From positions 1,364,001 to 1,428,000 of the forward strand of contig NC_085110.1 in the NCBI RefSeq assembly GCF_030269925.1: a stretch of 64,000 nt of DNA, written 5' to 3'. The notes under the pieces are model-generated. The model made no database searches and was not told the origin of the DNA. It saw nothing but the letters and a program-made list of their open reading frames with translations. The position numbers were made by a program, and so were the translations under genes. Source of the DNA: Bombyx mori. Its lineage: Eukaryota; Arthropoda; Insecta; Lepidoptera; Bombycidae. Positions 36,001 to 45,721 of the stretch are shown in pieces. Numbering within the stretch: the stretch's first letter is position 1; every line of letters starts with the position of its first letter.

Positions 36001-39000
36001 TAAACATTTTCAGTTGGACGATCTAGACTTCAGTCCGTGCGATACGACGTTAGTGAGCATCGGGAAGGACGGTCTCGCCTGCCTGTGGTCCACTGCGGGC
36101 CTGCGCCCCCCGCTCCTCACCCTCACGTGCCAGCCACCTAACGGGAACAAGTACCTCTTCAGACGTTGCAGGTAACGCAGATATATATTATAATACACTA
36201 GCGGACCTGACAGAGGTTATCCTGCAAAAATCATTCAAGTCGATCAGATGTTTAGTTGCAGTATAGATAAATAACCTAGATACCGACCGCAGTGCCATCT
36301 GCCGGGCTGATTTGTGAATCTAAACCATCCAGGGTGCATACAAAATATTTCATTCAAATCGGTCCAGCCGCTTACGAGGAGTTCAGTCACACATATAGTA
36401 GAATAATATATATAAACATATAAGTAATATTATAAAAATACCTAGAATAATTAATTAGTTTAAGACTTTACTGTGTGGAGAAATAAATTAAGGCTTGGTG
36501 TATTGATTAATCGACTGACGTCACTATGTCCGTGTTTGCAATGTTTATAAGGAAATACTTAAGCAATAGTTCGTATTGAGATCCCGTATTTACGTTAAGG
36601 TGGCAATTGGATTACAAAGATTATAAGAAGCTGCGTGGTATACACTTCATTCCATCATTAAATTTTTCTAAACTTGCTGAGCTGAAAAGGGGAGACGGAG
36701 CAAGCTATACATTTATGTATCGGTTCAAACCTTTATGTGGTATGGACGTTACGTGAATGAGACTAACCTTGAGGCTTGAGGTCGAAGTCTCAATGATATT
36801 GTATGATGGCTAACCCATTATTGAAACTGGATTAGTAACTGAAACGTAAACCACGTATGTTGAGGTCGCGGCTCGCAGCTTGTGAAGTCGACGTGCCCGT
36901 TTAGTTGTGCGTGTTGTATATACAACGTTCGTTGAATTAAATTTGAATTCCCAGAAATCTCAACCGAGTAAAAAGGGGGAAGGCACTCGCAAATGCGTGT
37001 TATCTTGATATTATATTGTTTACAGCACCCTTGTAAGGCAGCTAACAAACACCCTTTACATTACATCAGCAACCGTACAGTACGTACAGTTTCGGTAGGC
37101 AGTGGCTTGGCTCTGCCCCTAGCAGTGCTGAAATCCATGGGCGATGGTAACAACTCACCATCAGGTGGACCGTATGCTCGTCTGCCTACAAGGGGAATAA
37201 AAAAATAAAAAATAAATTACATCGCACCAGCAACCGTATACACGCGTCCCTCTCGCCGCAGGTTCGGGCCCAACGAAGACAAGGAAGACGCGCACAGAAT
37301 GTTCACGATAGCGAACCCGCTGAGTCGCTCCGGCAAACAGAAAGGTCTGCTGCAGCTCTGGGACCCCAAGGACGGCTCGCTGCGGAAGACGGTGCTGGTG
37401 AACGAGTCTCTGTCGGCGCTGACCGTCCGGGACGACGGCCGCTTCGTGGGCGTCGGGACCATGTTCAGTGGCTCCGTCGACATTTACATCGCCTTCAGTT
37501 TGCAGGTCAGTCTATGTAAATACGTGGAGCAGTTTATATTGGTGGCGGTAGGCAGAGGCAAAGTCCACTGGTGGTAGGACGTCTTGTGACTCTGCGTGGG
37601 TAGGTACCACCGCCCTGCCTATTTCTGCCGTGAAGCAGTAATGCGTTTCGGTTTGAAGGGCGGGGCAGCCGTTGTACTGTTAAAAGTGAGACCCTTACAA
37701 CTCATGTCTCGAGGTGGGTGTAGATGTCTATGAGCTCCGGTGACCACGTAAAACCAGGTGGGCCGAGAGCTCGTGCTTCCATCAAGCAATAAAAAAAATC
37801 GGAAATATCGAAATCACAATTGTATTAGAATTGACTCGGTGCTGCAATAGTTAGCAGCCCTGATTGTCGCGTTGAGGATCGTGGGTTCTATTCTCACATC
37901 AGGTAAACATTGTATGATCAACAAGGTTTTTTTGGGTTTTTATTATTTATTTATGTATACTTAAATTCAAAATCATTTATTTCAACAATCATTTATTTCA
38001 ACTTAGATGTCAGTATGTGTCAGTACACACTTGTTGAATGTCAAAATATAAATAACAATGTTAACTCTACCACCGGTTCCAAAAAAGCCACAGTCCTGAG
38101 AAGAACCGGCGAAAGAAACTCAGCGGGCTTTTTCTTTTTTTGTTTTTTCTCAAATATTTTAGTTATTTCTCAAATATATATATATGAGTATGGTTATCTA
38201 TCTTCGGTATTCATAACACAACGAATCTTAAATTGGGGCCGAAAGACAGCGCGTGATTTGTTTTCTGTTATTTATTTAATAATGATTGTATTTAAAACCG
38301 GAACGTGTGTAGTTGTGATTACGAAAAAATCGTCTCGTTTCGTTTGTTTTCTCTTGAACACAAAATGCCTTCGGCAGTTCGGTCAGACTGCGGACATCAG
38401 TGTGTTTAGTGCGAGTTTCTTAACGATCTCGATAGCGTAAAAGTTAACTGAAATTTGTATGGAATTACAACGTTTGTATAAGTTTACCGCTAGGGGCGCT
38501 GTCCCAACTCCATACAAACGCTATTCACACGTTTGCCTACGCTTGCCGTTAGGGGCGCTGTCCCAACTCCATACAAAATTGAGTTAGCTTTTACGCTATC
38601 GAGAACGTTAAGAAAGTCGCAGTGAGCGAGTGAGCACGCAGTAGAGGCGCTCGCGGCTGACCGAGTGCAGTGTGTGTGTGTGTGTGGTACAGCGCGTGCT
38701 GCACGTGAGGAGCGCGCACCGGATGTTCGTGACGGGCGTGCAGTTCCTGCCGGTGCGCGGGTACGGGCCCGCCGTGGCCAGCCGCAGCGAGGCCGCGCTG
38801 CTCAGCATCTCCGTCGACAACTGCCTCTGCGTGCACAGCCTGCCCTACCGCGGTCAGTGCATGTTCATAACAGTCATAGTAGTCATAGTCATAGTAATCA
38901 GTACATGTTCATAGTACAGCAGCATAGAGACGGAGAAGTAGAACTACACCTTTTGAACTCGTCGTGGCCTAAAGGACGTATGGTGCATTCGTATCGAGCG

Positions 39001-39883
39001 ATGCAACGGTGTTCGAATCCCGCAGGCGGGTACGAATGTTTCTAATGAAATACGTACTTAACAACTGTTCACGATTGACTTCTACGGTGGAGGAATAACA
39101 TCGTGTAATAAAAATCAAAACCCGCAAAATTATAATTTGCGTATTATTACTGGTGGTAGGACCTCTTGTGAGTCCGCACGGGTAGGTACAACCATCCCGT
39201 CTATTTCTGCCGTGAAGCAGTAATGCTTTTCGGTTTGAAGAGTGGGGTAACTATACTGAGACCTTAGAACTCATATCTCAAGGTGGGTTGCGCATTTACG
39301 TCGTAGATGTCTATGGGCTCCAGTAACCACTTTACACCAGATGGACTGTGGGCTCATCTACTCATCTAAGCATTAAAGACCGCGACGTGAGGTCGATTAG
39401 TTTCAGAGACAACGTTTTTTTCGTTTGCCCAAAAATGGCGGGAAACATAAAAGCGTTTAATGAATATCTTTGTGTAGGTTGTAAATATAATATATAACAT
39501 ATTGACGCTTGAAAGGCAAACGTGACTAAGCGACAATGCGTGAACTTTACAGTAGACTAATTTTAAGTTGAAATACCTGAAAACAAAATTTATTTTAACG
39601 AATCTAGCTGTATTGAATCTAGCTAGTAGCTGTAGGATTGAAATTATTTTAATATACCTAGAAATATATGTTTTTTGCGCATCGAATATGGTTATTGCCT
39701 ATCATTTATGTACAAAGCAGTTATTGTCGCTTAGTCATGTTTGCCTTTCAAGCGTCGATATGGGAATCGAATTAATAATGTGGTTGTTTCTCCGCAGGCT
39801 CCGTGCCCATCTGGATCGCCATCGTTCTCATCATCTTCGTACTATTCTGTACGTTCAGTCTATGTTCATATTTAGGTATTTAA
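33038..39883 (+). CDS. Preb: SEC12/PREB: WD40 guanine-nucleotide exchange factor for SAR1, ER membrane
   Basis: Coding exons: 33038-33172, 33302-33651, 34772-34910, 36014-36171, 37262-37505, 38693-38852, 39798-39883. Joins keep frame across GT-AG introns; product 423 residues. Seen: an N-terminal Gly-rich loop GGGGASNTGVANG (32-44), which matches the K-loop of SEC12 that contacts SAR1; WD-type repeats including GGIDTKVRVWTF, SIGKDGLACLWS and KGLLQLWDPKDGS; an insert rich in Arg and Ser/Asn (about 110-150); and a C-terminal hydrophobic anchor (about 399-420, VPIWIAIVLIIFVLFCTF) followed by a very short tail. Known: SEC12 (mammalian PREB) loads SAR1 with GTP at the ER to start COPII coat assembly. 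The type II anchor and the length (human about 417) fit. The ATG at 33038 is the first in frame; an upstream ATG at 33023 opens only a two-codon frame. Introns hold MITEs, a SINE and a LINE tail. Confidence 0.93.
34393..34576. mobile_element. Tc1/mariner-type MITE, copy 1 (PREB intron 2)
   Basis: The inverted ends TTGACGCTTGAAAGGCAAAT and TCGACGCTTGAAAGGCAAAC continue for about 34 bases (GTGACTAAGCGACAAT). TA flanks both sides. Confidence 0.8.
35479..35745 (-). other. Possible retrocopied sequence with poly(A), unidentified
   Basis: A run of 16 T (35479-35494) preceding an 89-codon minus-strand frame suggests a reverse-transcribed poly(A) tail. The frame shows no domain I know. It lies in PREB intron 3. 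Confidence 0.25.
36195..36420 (-). repeat. Dispersed Helitron-like repeat (PREB intron 4)
   Basis: ACTAGCGGACCTGACAGAGG at the start and TCGGTCCAGCCGCTTACGAG further on are words of a repeat common in Lepidoptera. Assignment is from memory. Confidence 0.45.
37087..37217 (+). repeat. LINE 3' end just upstream of PREB exon 5
   Basis: GGTAGGCAGTGGCTTGGCTC through CGTCTGCCTACAAGGGGAAT and an A-rich tail. It ends about 44 bases before the exon 5 acceptor. Confidence 0.75.
37566..37798 (+). repeat. SINE body (PREB intron 5)
   Basis: CTGGTGGTAGGACGTCTTGT through GGGCCGAGAGCTCGTGCTTC and an A-run. Confidence 0.8.
37826..38145 (+). repeat. Second type of tRNA-headed SINE (PREB intron 5)
   Basis: The head has TGCTGCAATAGTTAGCAGCC and a B-box-like GTGGGTTCTATTCTC. 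The 3' part has CTGAGAAGAACCGGCGAAAG and AAACTCAGCGGGC followed by a T-rich end. Confidence 0.55.
38399..38630. mobile_element. Fold-back MITE, copy 3, with doubled core
   Basis: Same arms as 3819-3993, but the central word GCTAGGGGCGCTGTCCCAAC (second time GTTAGGGGCG) occurs twice in direct order, making it about 55 bases longer. It ends about 60 bases before PREB exon 6. Confidence 0.8.
38669..38687 (+). repeat. (TG)n microsatellite at the PREB exon 6 acceptor
   Basis: A TG run lies where the pyrimidine tract is expected; the acceptor reads TGGTACAG and exon 6 starts at 38693. Confidence 0.8.
38962..39378 (+). repeat. Full-length tRNA-headed SINE (PREB intron 6)
   Basis: Head GTGGCCTAAAGGACGTATGG and GGTGTTCGAATCCC (38962-39030), a middle part with CGTGTAATAAAAATCAAAAC, then the common body starting TTACTGGTGGTAGGACCTC and ending at ACTCATCTAAGCATTAAA. 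Confidence 0.85.
39502..39758. mobile_element. Tc1/mariner-type MITE, copy 2 (PREB intron 6)
   Basis: Same ends and inner sequence as 34393-34576, TA on both sides, with about 72 additional bases near the left end. It stops 39 bases before exon 7. Confidence 0.8.
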
Positions 39884-39936
39884 TGTTTATATAAAATCAA
39901 TATGTAAAATATTTATTTGTTCTTAAATGAATATGT

Positions 39937-39942
39937 AATAAA
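39937..39942 (+). promoter_or_regulatory. Candidate poly(A) signal of SEC12/PREB
   Basis: AATAAA about 54 bases after the stop codon; a second one follows about 20 bases on. This suggests a short 3' UTR. Confidence 0.55.
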
Positions 39943-40220
39943 AGGGAATGTGTTAGTTTAATAAATATATTGTTATGGTAATAAGCTCATGTACACATAT
40001 TATATGTATAAATATTGATTAAATAATGTGAAATGTTGCATATGGTCTTTCATTGTTTTTCTATCCTATGTTATTCTTGGCAGAGCGGTGTGGTGCTCAG
40101 GATACAGCTCGCGTTGAGCGGTTGCGGGAGTCCATAGATAACATGGCGACGAAGCATCTGCTACCCATGAGATATTACGTCAAGGTCTCTATTGCCCTGA
40201 CTAACGGCTGTCTCATCTTT

Positions 40221-40302
40221 GCGAGTTTTTTAACGTTCTCGATAGCGTAAAAGTTAACTCAAATTTGTATGGAGTTGGAACAGCGCCCCTAGCGGCAAAC
40301 GT
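40221..40302. mobile_element. Fold-back MITE, copy 4, half element
   Basis: Only one arm and part of the core (CAGCGCCCCTAGCGGCAAAC, reverse orientation) remain. Confidence 0.75.
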
Positions 40303-40715
40303 CCAATGAAACCTTGAAGTCGCAAGGAATCCGAAAATGAATCCACAAAAATAATTTTAAATTTCGAACTGTATACAAATTCAATGCTTTCGTCTATTCG
40401 CGCAACATGTATATAGTTACCTAAAGCTAATAGAATTTATTAAAATATAACTTTTCTTCAAATATTTTTGTATTTGCCTATTTGCTGTTAATAAAATTGT
40501 GAAGTGCTCGTTTCTGGCCTTAGTTTGATAAGAAGTTAGTTTGAATTCGACCGATATAGAGTACGAGGACTTTTAGATCATCGGGTGAGTCGGGAATCTA
40601 TATGCTCTGATTTCGGCTGTTTCCGTTAACAAATATTCCTGAAGCCAGCACTTTACTTTGCATCGAATGAACCATCAAACCGCACAAATGGTGTAGAGAT
40701 ACTATAAGGGCCGAG

Positions 40716-41009
40716 TCACACCGGAATGGCAGCGGCCGCCAGCGAAGCCAGCGGCCCCCGGCCTCGCGCGGCTTCCAGACTGCACGCGCCTAGTCTCCTC
40801 TTGACTAGTTTAGTTTCTTCATTCGGCAATGATAACCGTGTGTTTGGAGTGACCATGGTGGAATTGGTTATTATATAGGAGCGCGGTGCCGCGAGCGGCC
40901 TTGTCTCGCCGCGGGAGAACCACCGACAAGACGCACGTGGCACGCGGGTATTCGCTTCACCACGGGCGGGCGGCGGCTGTTTAAAGCGATTAATTTTATT
41001 CCGGTGTGA
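40716..41009. mobile_element. Candidate GC-rich MITE
   Basis: A GC-rich block bounded by TCACACCGGAAT and its exact complement ATTCCGGTGTGA. No target duplication was found. A 122-codon minus frame across it looks like chance. Confidence 0.4.
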
Positions 41010-41059
41010 TTTTATCGTCGCAGCCGTGCGAGATGAGCGCGTGTTAAGTAGAATCGTTG

Positions 41060-41150
41060 TTGCCTGTGTGCGGAATTTGAACACTCATGTTGTCGCATCA
41101 CTCGATCCGGATACACCGGGCGTCTTATCTTTCAAATCATCACAGCCAAT
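41060..41150 (-). repeat. SINE tRNA-like head fragment
   Basis: GAATTTGAACACTCATG and CCGGGCGTCTTATCTTTCAA are the reversed B- and A-box regions of the SINE head. Confidence 0.55.
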
Positions 41151-41159
41151 CCCTCAATC

Positions 41160-44100
41160 TTATAATTATGATACAATCGTTTCATGGTTGTGTAATTTTT
41201 AAAATTCCATACTAGAAAAAAACGGAATTTACAGGGTTTTAAAAAAAAAAAATAAGTATTTTTATAACATTTATTTTTTAATAATTAATTACATCAAAAC
41301 AACATACATTTAACCTTCGCGACCCTCCGGCAAGTTGCAACTAATTAGACCGACTAGAGATCCATTACTTAGTACATATAACATTGGATTTTGCTTTTAA
41401 CAAAATTCATATTTTTTTCGTAAACAATAGTAAAATGTCATATTTTTTAATCTTATCCTTCGAATGACATACACACTTCAACACTTTTAACAGGCTTCTT
41501 AAATAAATTAACATATTGTTTTTTTTTTGTTCCTTACAATGTGCATTTTAATACGAGAGGAGAATTTATACTTAAACAATGTTTATACCTAAACGTGAAT
41601 TTATCGTAGGCTCCAGAGGAAAATATCACACTTTTTTTAAAATCATTCAAAACGTAAAAATAATATTGGAAGGCCAGCTGAATATTTTTTAAAAGAATGT
41701 GACAATATAACATTAAATTTTTATACTCTTAATATTATTATAGCGTGTGATTACAAAAGTTTACACGAACATTTTCGAAAACATATGAAAAACGCATTTA
41801 TGTTGCACATGACATGGATGTTTGGAAATGGTATAACAAATTAAATAAAGTTACAAAATCTACGGAATTCCATTTTAATTGTTTAATTTAAAAATTGAAC
41901 ATAACTTTTGGTATTTATTAAAAGCCCGAAAGCGTCAATGGCAAGTTTTGTTAGAGTGTAAATTAATATCAATTATAGCCGAATGTTAATTATCACGCGA
42001 GCCGTTTCATTTTTCCTGTGTCGAACATAATCCAGAAATTTGAGTTCTATCGTTCGAGTAGTAGGGGACATACGATCAATAATGAATAATAATATACATA
42101 CACAAGGTTTATCGTTAGGTATATCGTTCAATCATCATTGGTTAGATTAAGTAGCCCTGGTAAATTCAAAGAAACGAAAATATCTCATAATAGCCGACGA
42201 ATTTGAAACATTTCATGGAATAATTAGAAAACGATATTCTTTAGAACATTTTTCTGCCGTAAGTTTCGTCCCTGTGGGCTTTACTTCATATTGCTTGGAT
42301 GGAGACACGCACTGGCTTGAAAACTAATTTATATTCTTTCTCAAGATCCTAGCTATCCCTGTGCCTTATTTCGTCAAAATCTGTACAGTGGTTTGGGCGT
42401 GTTACTTCCGTTTGAATAATAGTATTTATTTTTGTGTAAACCTCTAACAGTATAAGACTAAATTCCATAAATCTTTAAATAACGATATATATTTTTTGCA
42501 AAAATTAATCTGTCTACCCGCGGAACCTGTACGAACATCTGTTCAGTGGTTCCGGAGAAGTGCACGAACAGACAGCAGAAGATAATTAACTCTAAAAATG
42601 TATGGTTTATATTCATTTACTTTTCATTAGTTGCCTCCCTTTCTATATTTTAAATATTATTCCACGTATAGGCGTAGCGGATGCTTCTATCTTACTAAAC
42701 GTAGGAACCTCATGTATAAATGTCGCAATGTTATTCATTTCGAATAATTTATCTTACGTTATTGATAATTTAAATAATTGTCAAGAGCATTGCGTGAACA
42801 TTAATTTAAGTTTCAATATTCATGAAAGACAATGTTGCTGTCGTAAGTGAAAAACACTTTAACAAATTTTTTACTATTATCAAAATACACATTCGATTCA
42901 TATATGAATTAATATATAATATTTTCTTATTTATATAAAATATTATATATGATAGAATTACACGTAACACAGTAGTTAATGTATACAATATTATGTAGTA
43001 TAATGGTCCCTAAATGAAATAATGTATTTTATTTTGTTCTTTCTCTAATTCAAAATACTTACATGACATAGTTTTCGTTACATTTTGGACATGTTTTTAA
43101 GCAATACAGGAACATAAATATTGTATATTATAAAAGACAGGAGAGAGAGAAGGCGATATTCTTGTATAATGTCTCCAAAAGGCACACAGTTATCTGGTCA
43201 ATGTGTCGGTCCTAGCAGGTGGAGGGTTTGTTCTAAGAACGCCGCCATTACAAACATACCCGAAAAAAAAAAACTTACTTCGCAACTGACAGCTGCTGTC
43301 ACAAAATTCGCGGGTTTTTTTTAACCTTTCCTAATCCAGCGCTTTCGCTCATAATTCATACTCTTCCGATATGCTTCATATAACATATTTTAACTACACT
43401 ACGATTATATTTAATAAATGGCACAACTAAATAATGTAGCATTCGATAATTGTATTAAATGAACTCTCGTAATTGGATAACAATATTTTTATTTAATTAA
43501 TTATTATAATCTTTGCGCTAACATCACATCAGTACAGTTTTCCTTAAAAGTATAAAAGGTTACTACTATGTTGATTAATAACATATATTTTGCTATATAT
43601 ATCACAATCTTATGTAAATATAAATAAATTTACGGCAATATTATAAAGCACGCGTGTTTATAGAGCTATTAGCGATGAAAGCGTCCGGGATATAAGTTTA
43701 TTGTTGTCTCATTAAAATAATGACTTAACGTGATCATTTTTTTTTTGTAATGTTTTAAAACTGATTAGATGCAATTTCACTACTTCATAGTACACAATTA
43801 AGTTAAAATAGCTCTTGGGCTGAAAGGGAGAAGAGCTATTTTGATTGATAATGAAAATAATCGATTAATTAGTTTGACGAAAATGATTGATTAGATTGTA
43901 CTCTTCTACCCACTTATATAAAGCTCTCCCTCTTTAAGAACGGTTAGCTGGTAGATAACTCGATTGTTGAGTTAAGCTCGCCATTTTATATCTTTTCGCA
44001 ATTATTGTATTGTATTAACTGTGTGTACAATAAAGAATAAAGATAATCCACGCACGCGTCTTTATAATTTTGCCAGACTTAGATCTGGATGAATATGATG

Positions 44101-44400
44101 GGAGGCGGATCGTGTCGATCCAAGCGTTCTGTTTGTTTATACGGAACTACATTTTATCAAGTTGTCAATAGCGACACTTTAATTCTAAATTCATATTTTA
44201 TACGCAAAGGATAGACTATAGATATAACATATCGGATTAAAAAAAAAAAAACATAAAATGTAGTTCAGTCTAACATTTAGTTTGAGTGAAACTAAACTGA
44301 AGGCGTGTACAAACGCGTCGAAATTATCGCGAATTCCAATAATGCTCATTACACACATCTTGATAATGTGAATCGACACTTTTTATGTGCTAATATAACA
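41160..44400. other. AT-rich convergent spacer between PREB and NFAT5
   Basis: No convincing gene. Weak repeat-like words at 42290-42430 (GTCAAAATCTGTACAGTGGT) and 42500-42590 (GGTTCCGGAGAAGTGCACGA). Part may be NFAT5 3' UTR. Confidence 0.4.
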
Positions 44401-44403
44401 AAC

Positions 44404-44571
44404 AGTGTGCTTAGAGCGAGTTTTTTAACGTTCTCGATAGCGTAAAAGTTAACTCATATTTGTATGGAACGTTCGCGTACGTTTGCCGCTAGGGGCGCTG
44501 TTCCAACTGCATACAAAATTGGGTAACTTTTCCGCTATCGAGAACGGTAAAAAACTCGCACTAAGCACACA
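44404..44571. mobile_element. Fold-back MITE, copy 5
   Basis: Both arms kept (AGTGTGCTTAGAGCGAG and its complement), core GCCGCTAGGGGCGCTG. Confidence 0.8.
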
Positions 44572-45581
44572 GACCGATTTTTTATTTCTCACGCACTTTC
44601 AATATTTTTGCAATTTCATATGTTCGCATCAACGAGTACCGTTCTAACGAATTAACAGATTACTTATTGAATCGGAACCGAACTTCACTTAAAACTAAAA
44701 AAAAAAAAAACATAAATACAAAGCTATGCAGATATTTACAAAAACTCCAAAACAAACATATAACGCACCAACAAATACACATACATCAATCAACATTCAA
44801 TAATTTTCATTAATATAACTATAACACGTTCATTTTCAAAATACATATTCTGCTTTTATACGCGATAGGTTGGGAACCATCGCAACAAAAACTTAATTGA
44901 AAATCAATTCAAAACAATTTGTCGTACATATGTGTATGACTACGTGTCCATAAATACAAAGTATATTGTTTAAAACAAATCTACAGTATTTAAATTTATT
45001 GTTTACAGATAACGATATTTCGCTGGATATCCGTCATCAATTTCCAGCTGTTCCCAAACTATCACGCAAATATAAAAAAAAAACGTATTAGCCCTGTAAT
45101 ACTGACTCACATGAAGAAGTACGTCGTAATTGACCTCACTAAAACATAATTTTAGTCATATAAACTAAAATACAATAAAAAATAATTTGAGAATCATGAT
45201 TCACATCGCACACGTGACTCGTGCATACCTCGACAGTTCACGAGATTATAGTGTTCTTTCTACAGTAAACCTATTTAACGTTTAACATCCATTAAAAATT
45301 CACATAAAAACTGCATTTGAGCCCTCACACATCACATATAGAGAAATGCATTTAGATCGGCGCAAACCGACACTAATAGTCGACGGATCGATCCCGAGAT
45401 ATACCGCGGCATAGAGCCGAGCGCGAGCGACTTACACTGCAAGAAACAAAAATATCATTAATTTATCATTTAGTTTAATTAAAGCTCACTTAAAATCGAT
45501 AACTTTACATAACTATTAACAAAATTCACAATAATTAAAAAAAAAATAGTATGAAAAAAATTACATAGGATCAAATCATGT

Positions 45582-45587
45582 TTTATT
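45582..45587 (-). promoter_or_regulatory. Candidate poly(A) signal of NFAT5
   Basis: AATAAA on the minus strand about 135 bases after the stop codon. Two further ones at about 45629-45634 and 45655-45660 are nearer the stop. The true 3' UTR could be much longer, since the AT-rich stretch below it is not interrupted by a gene. Confidence 0.35.
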
Positions 45588-45721
45588 TTTAATATATTTT
45601 ATTTACAAAAAATAATATTTGGAGATATTTTTATTTGGACTCGATCACTTGGTATTTATTTATCAAAATATAAAGACACTACAAAATTGAGCAGTTGTTA
45701 TTAGAATGATTAATAAACGAA

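Noticed and set aside
37910..38440. 176-codon plus frame in PREB intron 5
   Set aside because: It runs across a SINE, low-complexity sequence and the arm of a fold-back MITE; no domain.
38962..39030. tRNA gene
   Set aside because: The A- and B-box-like words belong to the head of a SINE; no full cloverleaf, and similar heads occur at 21.4, 29.3 and 41.1 kb.
40716..41084. 122-codon minus frame
   Set aside because: It covers a GC-rich inverted-repeat block and a SINE head; GC-rich sequence has few stops by chance.
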